From Lujinxingiaceae bacterium (GTDB lineage: Bacteria; Myxococcota_A; Bradymonadia; Bradymonadales; Bradymonadaceae), in contig JACCWM010000062.1 of assembly GCA_013697635.1 (NCBI GenBank), forward strand, positions 60,215 to 124,214: 64,000 nt of DNA, written 5' to 3'. The stretch's first letter is position 1, and every line of letters starts with the position of its first letter. Below are positions 1 to 8,367 of the stretch, one piece after another. The notes under the pieces are model-generated. The model had not been told where the DNA came from and made no database searches. It saw only the letters and a program-made list of their open reading frames with translations. A program made the translations under genes and the position numbers.

Positions 1-540
1 GCTTTTGCCCAATCCCAGGAACAGCCCCAGGAACAGCCCGACGCCCAACCCGAGCGAAGCACCCGACGCTTCGCCATCGACTTCACGGCCGGCATCCACG
101 GCCGCCACCCCGGCGGCGTCGAAGACTTTGGCGGCCAGGTCAAAGGCTCGCTGCCGTTTTGGTACAGCGCCATCGCCGGCCCCTTCCAGGCCGACCTTCA
201 GGCCCACGCCATGCTCGGCCTCGGCCAATCCCCGACCGTCTACCCGGCCCTGGCCCTGACCGCAGGCGGCCACCTCTACATCCTCTCCTGGCTCTCCCTC
301 GAAGTACGCATGGGCCCTTTGGCCAGCCTGCAAATAAGCGGCAACGGCATCGTCCCCGTCCTGGGCTTCTCCGGCGGCGGCGGCTACGTCTTTCATCCCT
401 GGCCCGACCACCGCCGCCGCCTGCGCCTCGGCATCCAGATGGACCGCGGCTTTCCCACCGTCGCCGACCCGCGCAACGACGATTGCCCGCTGTGCTACGG
501 CTACATGGGAATCGGCTTTGGGTACGAGACGCCGTATTAG
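1..540 (+). CDS. C-terminal part of an exported protein, possibly outer-membrane (partial)
   Basis: The open frame runs from base 1 to a TAG at 538-540 and begins upstream of the window. The first residues, AFAQSQEQPQEQ, look like the end of a signal peptide with an AxA cleavage site followed by a Gln/Pro-rich linker. The rest is rich in Gly, Tyr and alternating hydrophobic residues (LPFWYSAIAG, GGGYVFHPW, GYMGIGFGYETPY), as in small outer-membrane beta-barrels, and ends in an aromatic residue, a common barrel C-terminus. No family was recognised. The frame was chosen over two overlapping frames because it carries the signal-peptide end and has normal composition. Confidence 0.6.
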   Translation, partial: AFAQSQEQPQEQPDAQPERSTRRFAIDFTAGIHGRHPGGVEDFGGQVKGSLPFWYSAIAGPFQADLQAHAMLGLGQSPTVYPALALTAGGHLYILSWLSLEVRMGPLASLQISGNGIVPVLGFSGGGGYVFHPWPDHRRRLRLGIQMDRGFPTVADPRNDDCPLCYGYMGIGFGYETPY

Positions 541-557
541 GGGAGGGGCACGAATAC

Positions 558-646
558 GATCACGATCACGGTCACGGTCACGATCACGGTCACGGTCACG
601 ATCACGATCACGATCACGATCACGGAGGGCGATCACGATCACGATC
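558..646. repeat. Hexanucleotide tandem repeat, GATCAC/GGTCAC
   Basis: Eleven perfect-length 6-bp units occupy 558-623. Units 3, 4, 6 and 7 are GGTCAC and the others GATCAC. A 7-bp interruption follows, then about 2.7 more GATCAC units (631-646). The array starts 18 bp after the stop codon of the preceding gene and lies before the GNAT gene. Frames through it read His-Asp/His-Gly or Arg-Ser dipeptides, but none belongs to a credible gene. Each GATCAC unit contains a GATC site. Confidence 0.9.
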
Positions 647-738
647 GTGCTCGCCATGGCTCGGCTTGTCCTGCCGGCGGCTCCTACACTATGCTTGCCG
701 ACGATCGTCACCCAGCACCCGACCCCACGGCATAGCCC

Positions 739-1590
739 ATGAAATTCTCCACTTTCGACACCCCCGAGGCGTTCGCCCAACGCGTGCGCCCGTACTTGTT
801 GCGCCATGAGGCGATCAACAACCTGATCTTGGGACTCACTGCGACCTTGATCGACGACGCCCATCACTACCGCGACGTGTTTCTCGCGACGATCGAGGCC
901 GACGAGCAGGTCAAATTGGCGGCGATGCGAACCGGTGGGCCCTTCATGCTGCTGCTCTCGCATCTGGAGGAGCCCGCCGCGTTGGCCAGCTTATGTGAGG
1001 GGCTGCGCGGTGAGGTGCTGCCCGGCGTCCTGGGCCCGAGCGCGGTGGCGCGCGCCTTTGCGACGCTTTGGTGCGAGGCCCACGCCTCGCGCTTCGAGCT
1101 CGCCCGTGCCCAGCGCATCTATCAGCTCGAGGTGGTGCGCTGGCCCACGCCCGCGCCGGGCAAGATGCGCGGCGCGCAACCTGGCGAGCAGGAGATGCTC
1201 GTCGAGTGGATCTTGGGCTTCGAGCGCGACGCGGAACTTGGCGAGAGCAGTCGCCACGAGGCCGAGCGCTGGGTCGAGAATTATTTGCGCCGCAAGGCCC
1301 TGTTCATCTGGGAGAGCGTCGGCGAGCCGGTCTCGATGGCGGGCTTCAATGGGCCGACACCCAACGGCATCCGGGTCAGCTACGTCTACTCTCCGGCGCA
1401 CCATCGCCGCCGTGGCTACGCCTCGAACCTGGTGGCCCACCTCAGCCAGCACCTGCTCGACGAGGGCCGAAGCTACTGCTTTTTATACACAGACCTCGCC
1501 AACCCCACGTCGAACCACATCTACCAGGCCATCGGCTACGAGCCGGTCGTCGACGTCGACGAGTACCGCTTCCATCCACAACGTGGCTGA
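739..1590 (+). CDS. GNAT-family N-acetyltransferase
   Basis: A 283-residue protein predicted to transfer an acetyl group from acetyl-CoA to an unknown small molecule or protein amine. The N-terminal half is a helical/beta domain without an obvious motif. The C-terminal half is a GNAT fold: a beta strand (SYVYSP), the acetyl-CoA pyrophosphate-binding loop HHRRRGYAS at residues 221-229, then the helix and the strand YLxxxxNPTSNHIYQAIGY typical of the family. The protein is longer than a minimal GNAT (about 150 residues) and resembles the two-part GNATs common in Myxococcota and Actinobacteria. It stands alone between the satellite and an AT-richer degraded region. Confidence 0.85.
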   Translation: MKFSTFDTPEAFAQRVRPYLLRHEAINNLILGLTATLIDDAHHYRDVFLATIEADEQVKLAAMRTGGPFMLLLSHLEEPAALASLCEGLRGEVLPGVLGPSAVARAFATLWCEAHASRFELARAQRIYQLEVVRWPTPAPGKMRGAQPGEQEMLVEWILGFERDAELGESSRHEAERWVENYLRRKALFIWESVGEPVSMAGFNGPTPNGIRVSYVYSPAHHRRRGYASNLVAHLSQHLLDEGRSYCFLYTDLANPTSNHIYQAIGYEPVVDVDEYRFHPQRG

Positions 1591-1684
1591 TCGACGCCAG
1601 TTTTAAGACGATGAGCCCTAACAAAACTTTGCCGAGACACATTGTGTTTTCAGCGGAACTTACCCTTTTTATCTGAGTCAAAAA

Positions 1685-1834
1685 ATGGCTAGAAGCGCGC
1701 AAATAGTTTTTGTCGTGACGTTAGTGCTCATCGCCTTGGGCTTATCTTCATGCAGTTACGAGACATCGGAAACCTGCATCGATCAGTATTGCAGCGAAGG
1801 CGAATTCTGCCATAAGGAGTCTCCGGCGCGTCTC
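1685..1834 (+). pseudogene. Lipoprotein gene remnant, 5' end only
   Basis: The first 45 codons look like a real lipoprotein: a basic start, a hydrophobic stretch, the lipobox LSSC with Cys23, then a Cys-rich segment ending EGEFCHKE. After about 1820 the frame stays open to 2206, but the residues lose Cys-rich character and look non-coding. The expected continuation, a second Cys motif of CRPRC...DSDC type, is found on the opposite strand at 1869-1976. I read this as a gene broken by an internal inversion, which is inference. The first 150 bp could alternatively be a functional short lipoprotein. Confidence 0.45.
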
Positions 1835-1868
1835 GTTGACGAAAGATGGACCACTTTCTGGCGCGGAT

Positions 1869-1976
1869 TTGAGGGCATCGGAGGTCACAGACTTTCATGT
1901 CTTCCTCGGTTCTGGGTACACACTCTTCAGAATCGCTGCAATCGCTGTCCGTTTCGCATCGCGGACGGCAAACCCC
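1869..1976 (-). pseudogene. Cys-rich domain relic on the reverse strand
   Basis: Read on the minus strand, these codons give GVCRPRCETDSDC followed by SDSEECVPRTEEDMKVCD, the Cys spacing seen repeatedly in lipoproteins of Myxococcota. It has no credible start: the only in-frame ATG, at 2033, is immediately preceded by a stop, and the flanking residues look random. It is the natural continuation of the plus-strand lipoprotein fragment at 1685-1834, so it may be the inverted remainder of that gene. Confidence 0.4.
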
Positions 1977-2029
1977 CCACGCATTTGATCCGCGTTTTGA
2001 TGCGCCGCCCCCTGCTCCCCAACCATGTT

Positions 2030-2233
2030 TCACTTACAACAACCACTCCAGCTCGCTCCCCACCTATTTTTGTCCGACGATTTCCGGGTCTGTCGGGTCG
2101 CTTGCCCCCCCAACATCACCACATTGTCTACTTCATCCAGAAAATCGGCACCCAACCCCGCAGCCTTCTCCTCATAAAACGCGCTGGCGGCATAGAGCTC
2201 GTCTAAAGCGAATTCGAGAAAACGGATGGTCAT
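2030..2233 (-). pseudogene. ParE/RelE-type toxin, 3' truncated
   Basis: The first 40 or so residues (FLEFALDELYAASAFYEEKA, then GLGADFLDEVDNVV) match the N-terminal helices of ParE/RelE-family plasmid-stabilisation toxins. Normal members have about 90-100 residues with a C-terminal beta-sheet carrying the Arg-rich ribosome/gyrase contact region. Here the family resemblance ends near 2105, and the remaining 25 codons (GGQATRQTRKSSDKNRW) do not resemble the family. The start ATG overlaps the antitoxin stop by 4 bp (2230-2233), the usual arrangement. The toxin is probably inactive, and the break coincides with the scrambled lipoprotein region. Confidence 0.65.
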
Positions 2234-2457
2234 TCGCTGAGACGACTTCGCGCGGCGCTGAGTGCTTCATCGGCGTCTATGAGCTTAGCTTGTCCGCGAT
2301 GATAGGACTCAAGTCGCTGCCGTACTTCGTCGTGCCAAGCCTCCTCAATATCGTCTTCTTCATCGAGACTTACGATCAATTGGCGAATCCAGCGCGCGCG
2401 CTCGGCGCGTGGTAGTGCAAGGGCGGCAGCTTCGAGCTCTTCGGATATTGATGGCAT
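2230..2457 (-). CDS. Addiction-module antitoxin, unstable-antitoxin family
   Basis: A 75-residue acidic protein. The pattern EELEAAALALPRAERARWIRQLIVSL is the N-terminal helix of the TIGR02574/PF09720 putative addiction-module antitoxins, which pair with ParE/RelE toxins. The C-terminal part (EEAWHDEVRQRLESYHRGQ) is the toxin-wrapping helix, including the conserved W..E...R pattern. The ATG has a good AGGAG ribosome site about 8 bp upstream, and a TATATT -10-like hexamer sits on the minus strand at 2491-2496. It appears intact although its toxin partner is truncated. Confidence 0.75.
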   Translation of the reverse strand: MPSISEELEAAALALPRAERARWIRQLIVSLDEEDDIEEAWHDEVRQRLESYHRGQAKLIDADEALSAARSRLSE

Positions 2458-2612
2458 TTTGTGCTCCTGTGACGGACGAGACTCTCCACTAATATAGATG
2501 CGACCACGGAGTTATTCCACAGGTGATCCAAGGATCGTCAGCCGTAGGCTCCGCGAGCTCGGCTAGCGCCTCGAACCGCTTCACCTACGGCGGCGAATCG
2601 TGACGCCCCGAA

Positions 2613-4907
2613 TTACTGGCGCTCCATCAAGATCTGGACGAGGTGGATCTTCAGCGCGTCGTAGGTGCAGCTTGCGGGCATGCGCTCTTTGAGCGGGGCG
2701 AGCGGGGCGCCGAAGACCCAGTCTTGGGCGGCGTCGCGGAGCATGGGCAAGATCTGGCCGTCGAGGTGGCCTTCGAGGTCGATGGCGTGGCCGTCGTTGG
2801 CGAGGACCATGAAGTGGCGAAGTACGCTGGCCGAGGTCAGGCCGCGCTCTTTGGCGATCTCGTCGTAGTCCATGCCCTGGCGGACCATGTCGAGGGTGCG
2901 CTCATAAGTGTCGGAGCTGGCGCCCTCGGCGGAGATGGTGGGGGCGCGAGGAGCGCTGGTTGAGGTCGAGGACGATGTGGGGCGCGTGGGGCTCTGGGCG
3001 CCAAAGCTCAGGCGCATGGCGAGCTGTTGTTGGAGGGCGTCGGGCATGGGGCGCGTGCCCATCATGACCTCGGCGCCTTCGTCGGTCAGCGAGACACAGC
3101 CGTGGACGTTCTGGGTGGTGAGGCGGCAGCGCTGGCAGAGGTCGAGCAGGTCGACGACGTCTTGTTGGCGCAAGTAGGAGAGCACGCCAAAGGTGGAGAG
3201 CTTGTCGAGGCCGGCGGCGGTGATCTTTTTGGCGGCGGAGCCGCGCAGCATGCCGGCGACGTTGTGGGCGCCCCACTTGCCGCGGGCGCGGGCGACGCCG
3301 CTGAGCAGCTTGCGCACGAGCAGCTCGGGCGGATCGAGGCTGTGGATGCGGTCGGCGCCGGCAGACGTGGTGCCGCTCGAGGCGGAGGCTTTGAGGGCGT
3401 ATTCGGGGCGGCCGCTGCAGATCTCGCAGTTGCCGCAGGTCTTCTCGGCGCTCTTCTTGCTGCTGAAATAGCGCAGCAAAAACTGCTGGCGACAGCTCTG
3501 GCCGGAGGCGTAGCTCAAGACGTCGAGCAGGTGGCGCTCCTCGGCGTCGCGGCGGCGTTGCAGGCCCTCGAAGTCGATGCGCAGATCGCGCACGCGCGCC
3601 TGATCGACGACCTGCAGCCAGGGATAGCCGTCGCGGTAGCCGTAGTCGATATGGCCGGCCGAGCGCAGCTGGCGAAGCGCGGCCTCGACCGCCATCGGGT
3701 GCACGCGCTCAGCGTTCTTGCCGCGGCTTAGGTGCTGGGCGAGCTGGTCGGTGCTGAGCGCGTGGGTGCCGACGCCGTGCTTGGCGAGCGCCTCCCAGAG
3801 CCGTTGCACGGTCTGGGCGGTGGGGTTGGAGTTGCCGATGAAGAAATCGTGGATGCCGCGATCGGCATAGTTGTAGAGCATCAAGCAGTGCGAAGGCTCG
3901 CCGTCGCGGCCGGCGCGGCCGGCCTCCTGGTAGTAGGCCTCGATGCTGCCGGGCATGTTGTAGTGGATGATCGCGCGCACGTCGGACTTGTCCACGCCCA
4001 TGCCAAAGGCGTTGGTGGCCACGAGCACGGGCTGGTCGCTGTCCATGAAGGCGTCTTGCACGTAGACGCGCTCGGCGTCGCCCAGGCCGCCGTGGTAGAC
4101 GCCGGCCTCGATGCCGCCTTGTTTCAGATCGGCGGCGACCTCCTCGACCTGCTTTCGGGTCGCGCAGTAGATCACCGCCGACTCGCCGGAATAATGATTG
4201 AGCAGGGCGCGGATACGGTGGCGCTTGTCCTCGCGGCGGCGCGCGTGAAACACCTCGAAGAACAAGTTGGGACGCGCAAAACCCGAGACGACGACGTTGG
4301 CATCAGGCAGGCTGAGCTGGCGCAAGATGTCTTGCTGGACGTTGGGCGTGGCCGTGGCCGTGAGCGCGACGGTGGTCGGGCAGCCCAAAAGCGTGCGGGC
4401 GTGGCCAAGGGTCAAATAATCCGGGCGAAAATCATGGCCCCACTGGCTGATACAGTGGGCCTCGTCGATCGCAAACAGGCCGACGCGCACGCGCGCGATC
4501 GCGTCGAGAAAGCCCTGGTTGCGAAAGCGCTCCGGGGCGACGTAGACCACCTTGTAGCGGCCGGCGACGATCTCGCGAAGCCGGCTTCGCTGCTCTTCGA
4601 GGCCGATTGAGGAGTTGATGAAGGTCGCCGGGATCCCAAACTCGAGCAGGGCGTCGAGCTGATCTTTCATCAGGGCGATCAGCGGCGAGACGACCAGCGT
4701 GATCCCGTCGATCACGCAGGCCGGGAGCTGAAAACACAGGCTCTTGCCCGAGCCGGTGGGCATCACGACGAGCGTGTCCTGGCCGGCGACGACCGCCTCG
4801 ACCACCTCGCGTTGACCTTCACGAAAGTCGCCAAAGCCAAAGATCTCGTGCAGCGCATCGTCGAGCGAGGCGACCAGCGGCGGACAATTGTTTGCGATGA
4901 CGTTCAT
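2613..4907 (-). CDS. recQ: ATP-dependent DNA helicase RecQ
   Basis: A 764-residue superfamily 2 3'-5' helicase for recombination and fork repair. The N-terminal RecA-like domain has Walker A GSGKS with Lys55 and the DEAH-type motif II AIDEAHCISQWGHDFRPDY, which includes the RecQ aromatic loop. The second domain has motif V/VI (FGMGVDK, QEAGRAGRDG). A zinc site follows (SCRQQF then TCGNCEIC, four Cys), then the winged-helix RQC. The C-terminal 130 residues contain a helix-turn-helix-like YERTLDMVRQGMDYDEIAKE segment, as in long RecQ proteins with an extra HTH domain rather than a classical HRDC. It is transcribed toward the antitoxin, with a 155-bp intergenic gap. Confidence 0.95.
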   Translation of the reverse strand: MNVIANNCPPLVASLDDALHEIFGFGDFREGQREVVEAVVAGQDTLVVMPTGSGKSLCFQLPACVIDGITLVVSPLIALMKDQLDALLEFGIPATFINSSIGLEEQRSRLREIVAGRYKVVYVAPERFRNQGFLDAIARVRVGLFAIDEAHCISQWGHDFRPDYLTLGHARTLLGCPTTVALTATATPNVQQDILRQLSLPDANVVVSGFARPNLFFEVFHARRREDKRHRIRALLNHYSGESAVIYCATRKQVEEVAADLKQGGIEAGVYHGGLGDAERVYVQDAFMDSDQPVLVATNAFGMGVDKSDVRAIIHYNMPGSIEAYYQEAGRAGRDGEPSHCLMLYNYADRGIHDFFIGNSNPTAQTVQRLWEALAKHGVGTHALSTDQLAQHLSRGKNAERVHPMAVEAALRQLRSAGHIDYGYRDGYPWLQVVDQARVRDLRIDFEGLQRRRDAEERHLLDVLSYASGQSCRQQFLLRYFSSKKSAEKTCGNCEICSGRPEYALKASASSGTTSAGADRIHSLDPPELLVRKLLSGVARARGKWGAHNVAGMLRGSAAKKITAAGLDKLSTFGVLSYLRQQDVVDLLDLCQRCRLTTQNVHGCVSLTDEGAEVMMGTRPMPDALQQQLAMRLSFGAQSPTRPTSSSTSTSAPRAPTISAEGASSDTYERTLDMVRQGMDYDEIAKERGLTSASVLRHFMVLANDGHAIDLEGHLDGQILPMLRDAAQDWVFGAPLAPLKERMPASCTYDALKIHLVQILMERQ

Positions 4908-4937
4908 GGTCTTAAGTCGGGTGTGAAAGTTTTTGAA

Positions 4938-5807
4938 TTAGTACCAGTGGCCGGTCAGACCAAGCGTCGGCGAGACGCCCCAGCCGCCGTAGTCGCGCCG
5001 GCTGCCGAGCACGAGCGGCTCGAAGTTGATGCGAAACAGGCTCAGATCGAAGTTCACGAACACGTACTTGTAGCCAACCATGAAGCCAGTGTTGGCGCCC
5101 ATGTAATACATATTGGTGGCCGGAAAAAATTCAGCGAAGTCCAGAAGGCCCTCGGGCAAGCGATCGAGGATCTTCGACGATAGTTTGGGCTCGGTGGAGA
5201 TTCGCGAGATGACCAGACGCGGCACGACGTAGGCCTTGAAGATGTCGGGAAGCTCCCAGCCCATGGACAGGCCGAGATCGAAGTCCTTGCGATTCCACTT
5301 GGTCAAGGTCAGCCACTCGACGGCGCCGGGCGCCACCGAGCGGTGGTGACCATAGCCGAGCTGTGCGGTGAGGGCCAGCGCCCGATCTGCGCTCTCCCAG
5401 AGCTGCACGCGCACGTCGCCCTTGATCACGGTGCCGTTGTAGCGAATGCCCACGTCGACGCCGTGGAGCAGATCGTCGTAGATGCCCACGCGCCCGATCA
5501 CCTCGGGGCTGCCGCCCAGGGGAAAGAGCTTGTACAACAAGATCGTATCGAGACCCCTGCGAAACGTCTCCTCGGTGATCTCGCCCTCGCCCTCGTCGAT
5601 GTGTTCGTAGGCGGCTTTGCCTACCTCGATCAGGCTGCTGAACGATTGGCTGTGCAAGTCGAGCTGGTAACCCATGGTGGCCTGGGCATCGCCGGCCTCG
5701 AGCACGCGTGCCTGACTCATGTTGGTCAACGAGGTCGCGCAACCCGTGAGCAGGCCGACGACGACGAGGATTGCTGCTGTTAAGACGTTTTGGTGGTAGC
5801 ACTTCAT
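4938..5807 (-). CDS. Putative lipoprotein of unknown function
   Basis: A 289-residue protein with a type II signal peptide: basic start, hydrophobic core and lipobox LTGC with Cys23. The mature part alternates polar and hydrophobic residues with many Gly/Tyr/Trp pairs (VDVGIRYNGTVIKGDVRVQLW, GLSMGWELP, MGANTGFMVGYKYVFVNFDL). It ends in an aromatic residue (GLTGHWY), suggesting a beta-rich, perhaps outer-membrane barrel, fold. It lies 30 bp upstream of recQ on the same strand, so co-transcription is possible but no functional link is known. Confidence 0.7.
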   Translation of the reverse strand: MKCYHQNVLTAAILVVVGLLTGCATSLTNMSQARVLEAGDAQATMGYQLDLHSQSFSSLIEVGKAAYEHIDEGEGEITEETFRRGLDTILLYKLFPLGGSPEVIGRVGIYDDLLHGVDVGIRYNGTVIKGDVRVQLWESADRALALTAQLGYGHHRSVAPGAVEWLTLTKWNRKDFDLGLSMGWELPDIFKAYVVPRLVISRISTEPKLSSKILDRLPEGLLDFAEFFPATNMYYMGANTGFMVGYKYVFVNFDLSLFRINFEPLVLGSRRDYGGWGVSPTLGLTGHWY

Positions 5808-5959
5808 AGGTCGAGATCCTTACAAAACTGCCCTGGTCAACGCGGTTGTAGACAGGTAACCCGATCTGCGAGCATATATCAGTTATCGAAGAATCCCGTC
5901 GATTTGTTGCCTGTTATTTGTTAGTGAGCTTGAAAATTCTTCGACCGAGGATGCTTGAA

Positions 5960-7147
5960 ATGACCGAACCGATCGCCGACCACAGCCACCTCATCGAGAT
6001 TCGCCGCCATCTTCACGCCCACCCCGAGCTCTCGCTCGTGGAGCACGAGACGGCGCGCTACATCCGCCAGAAATTGGCGGAATTTGGAATTACCAACGTC
6101 GAGACGATCGCCGAAACCGGCGTCGTCGCGCTCGTCGAGGGCGCCAAGCCGGGCCCGACGCTTGCCTGGCGCGCGGACATTGACGCCTTGCCGATCCTCG
6201 AGGAGAACGAGGCCTCGTATTGCAGCACGCGCCCCGGCGTGATGCATGCCTGCGGCCACGACGTGCACACCACCATCGGCCTGGGCCTGGCCGCGCGCAT
6301 TCACGCGCGCCGCGATGAGCTCTGCGGTCGCATCAAGTTCATCTTCCAGCCGGCCGAAGAAGCCTCGCCGGTCGATGTCGCGATCGGGGCCGAGCGCATG
6401 GTGCAAGAAGGGGTGCTCGAGCAGCCGTCGGTCGACGCGGTCTTTGCCGTACACTGCATGCCCACGCTCGAGGTCGGCAAGTTCGGCTTCACCGGCGGCG
6501 CGGTCTGGGCGGGCTCGGATCTGGTCGAGATCGTGATCGGCGGCCAGAAGACCCATGCCGCCTATCCGCACATGGGGATCGACGCGATCAACGTGGCGAG
6601 CCATGTCGTCGTCGCGCTGCAGAGCGTGGTCTCGCGGCGCATCGACGCGCGTGAGGCCTGCGTGCTGAGCATCTCCAAGCTCGAGGCCGGAAACTCCTAC
6701 AACATCATCGCCGAGAGGGCCGAGCTGACCGGGATTCTGCGCACGCTCTCGCTCGAGACGCACGCGGCGGCCAAAGAGGAGATCGCGCGCATCGCCAACG
6801 GCGTCGCCCAGGCCTTTGGCGCAAGCTGCGAGCTGCGCTTTACGCCGGGCGCGCGCCTGACGGCCAACAACGTCGCGCTCGAGTCGCGCACCGTCGAGCT
6901 GCTCAAAAAGCATGTCGGCGCGGCCCATGTCGTCTCGCACCTGCCCCAGATGGGCGCCGAGGATTTTGCGGCCTTCTCCACGCGCGTGCCGGGCTGCTAC
7001 TTGTTTTTGGGCGTTCGCAACGAGGCCAAGGAGATCACGCACATGATCCACACGCCGCGCTTTGACGTCGACGAGGACTGCATCGGCTTCGGCATCGATG
7101 CGCTCGTGCCTACGTTACTCGAGCTTGCTGGCTCCTGGCCTCAGTGA
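5960..7147 (+). CDS. M20-family amidohydrolase (metal-dependent N-acyl amino acid hydrolase)
   Basis: About 395 residues, predicted to hydrolyse N-acyl or N-carbamoyl amino acids in the cytoplasm. The N-terminus, RRHLHAHPELSLVEHET, is the hallmark of subfamily M20D. Metal ligands are seen in GVMHACGHDVHT (Cys98, His100), and the catalytic Glu lies in FQPAEEASP. The lid/dimerisation domain follows and the C-terminal QMGAEDFAAF supplies the last region, so all family motifs are intact. The start is ambiguous. ATG 5960 has a GAGG ribosome site 9 bp upstream, whereas ATG 5951 abuts it and the longer frame from TTG 5918 lacks a site. It is divergent from the lipoprotein at 4938. Confidence 0.88.
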   Translation: MTEPIADHSHLIEIRRHLHAHPELSLVEHETARYIRQKLAEFGITNVETIAETGVVALVEGAKPGPTLAWRADIDALPILEENEASYCSTRPGVMHACGHDVHTTIGLGLAARIHARRDELCGRIKFIFQPAEEASPVDVAIGAERMVQEGVLEQPSVDAVFAVHCMPTLEVGKFGFTGGAVWAGSDLVEIVIGGQKTHAAYPHMGIDAINVASHVVVALQSVVSRRIDAREACVLSISKLEAGNSYNIIAERAELTGILRTLSLETHAAAKEEIARIANGVAQAFGASCELRFTPGARLTANNVALESRTVELLKKHVGAAHVVSHLPQMGAEDFAAFSTRVPGCYLFLGVRNEAKEITHMIHTPRFDVDEDCIGFGIDALVPTLLELAGSWPQ

Positions 7148-7289
7148 GAGGCCCAAAGAGCCCTGAAGTCCAGACATTGCGTTTGCAGGCCATCGCACGT
7201 ATAACGCCTGCGGCAGATCGTTTTGATAATTCGTTACGAGATCGGCATCGATTCAGCACCACTTACGGCACTACATCGAGGAGCGCTCC

Positions 7290-7604
7290 ATGAAAGGTGG
7301 CATGAACAACCTTGTCCGTCAGGCTCAGAAAATGCAGTCGCGCATCGCCAAGGTTCAAGAGGAGATCGGTCACAAGACGATCGAGGCCTCCACCGGCGGC
7401 GGCATGGTCACGGCCGTGGTCAACGGCAATCAGGAGCTCTTGAAGATCAAGATCAACCCCGAGGTCGTCGATCCCCAGGACGTCGAAGTGCTCGAGGAGA
7501 TGATCGTGGGCGCGATCAATCAGGCCATGGAGCTCGCCTCGACGATGATGAACTCCGAGATCGAGAAGATCACCGGCGGCTTGAACATCCCCGGCCTGTT
7601 CTAA
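7290..7604 (+). CDS. ybaB: Nucleoid-associated protein, YbaB/EbfC family
   Basis: A 104-residue DNA-binding protein. It has the family's N-terminal helix (GMNNLVRQAQKMQSRIAKVQ), the beta segment ASTGGGMVTAVVNGNQELLKIKI, then NPEVVDP and a C-terminal helix ending GLNIPGLF. The start has a strong GAGGAG ribosome site at 7278-7283. It lies 9 bp before recR, the universal ybaB-recR pairing. The dnaX gene that usually precedes them is absent here and an amidohydrolase takes its place. Confidence 0.95.
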   Translation: MKGGMNNLVRQAQKMQSRIAKVQEEIGHKTIEASTGGGMVTAVVNGNQELLKIKINPEVVDPQDVEVLEEMIVGAINQAMELASTMMNSEIEKITGGLNIPGLF

Positions 7605-7613
7605 GAGCTCGTC

Positions 7614-8228
7614 TTGAAGACACGCGATCCCATCACCAACCTGATCAACGCCCTGTCGAAATTTCCCGGCATCGGCGAGCGCACCGCCACTCGCCTGGCT
7701 TTCTTCGTGCTCAAGGAGCCCGTCGAATTTGCCAACGAGCTTGCGAGCGCGCTGATTGAGGTCAAAGAGAAGGTCGGTCTTTGCCAGCGCTGCTGCAATC
7801 TGACCGAAGGCGATCTGTGCGCGATCTGTCGTGATACGCGCCGCGATCCGACCACGATCTGTGTGGTCGAGAGCACCCCGGATCTGCGCGCGATTGAGGG
7901 CACGGGCGACTTTCGCGGCACCTACCATGTGCTGCACGGGGTGATCAGTCCGCTCGAGGGCGTCGGCCCCGACGATTTGCACGTGCGCGAGCTGCTCGAT
8001 CGCATGCGCCCGGGCCCCGATCAGCAGGCGACGCCGGTGACCGAGGTGATCGTGGCCACCAGCCCCTCGGTCGACGGCGAGGCCACCGCGCTGTATCTGT
8101 TGCGTTTGCTGCGCCCGCTGGGCGTGCGCGTCAGCCGCATTGCCTCGGGTGTGCCGATCGGCGGTGAACTCGAATACACCGACCGCGTAACTCTCTCGAG
8201 GGCGATTGCACAACGCCGTGATATGTAG
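7614..8228 (+). CDS. recR: Recombination mediator RecR
   Basis: A 204-residue member of the RecFOR pathway that loads RecA at gaps. The N-terminal helix-hairpin-helix (FPGIGERTATRLAFF) binds DNA. A Cys4 zinc finger follows (LCQRCCNLTEGDLCAIC), then the Toprim domain from TICVVESTPDLRAIEGTG through HGVISPLEGVGPDDL, and the C-terminal Walker-B-like region (ASGVPIGGELEYTDRVTLSRA). The frame begins with TTG at 7614, which matches the length expected from relatives. The genes are only 9 bp apart, so RecR is probably translated from the ybaB message. Confidence 0.95.
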   Translation: MKTRDPITNLINALSKFPGIGERTATRLAFFVLKEPVEFANELASALIEVKEKVGLCQRCCNLTEGDLCAICRDTRRDPTTICVVESTPDLRAIEGTGDFRGTYHVLHGVISPLEGVGPDDLHVRELLDRMRPGPDQQATPVTEVIVATSPSVDGEATALYLLRLLRPLGVRVSRIASGVPIGGELEYTDRVTLSRAIAQRRDM

Positions 8229-8367
8229 CAAGATGCCCCCATCAAAAAGGGCTTGATTGCCTGCATTTGAAGCGATTGCACCAGCCGTTATTTGTGTGTT
8301 AGGCTCAGCCGCGGACGATCCGCAGTTTTGATACGCCTCCATGTCGAGGAAAACGAGGAGTTCCTCT

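Noticed and set aside
558..646. Tandem repeat as a CRISPR array
   Set aside because: Units are 6 bp with no unique spacers, and no array accompanies the cmr genes.
159..809. His/Asp-rich ORF that looks like a metal-binding protein
   Set aside because: It overlaps the real reading frame from base 1, and its HDHDHGHG stretch is only one frame of the hexanucleotide satellite.
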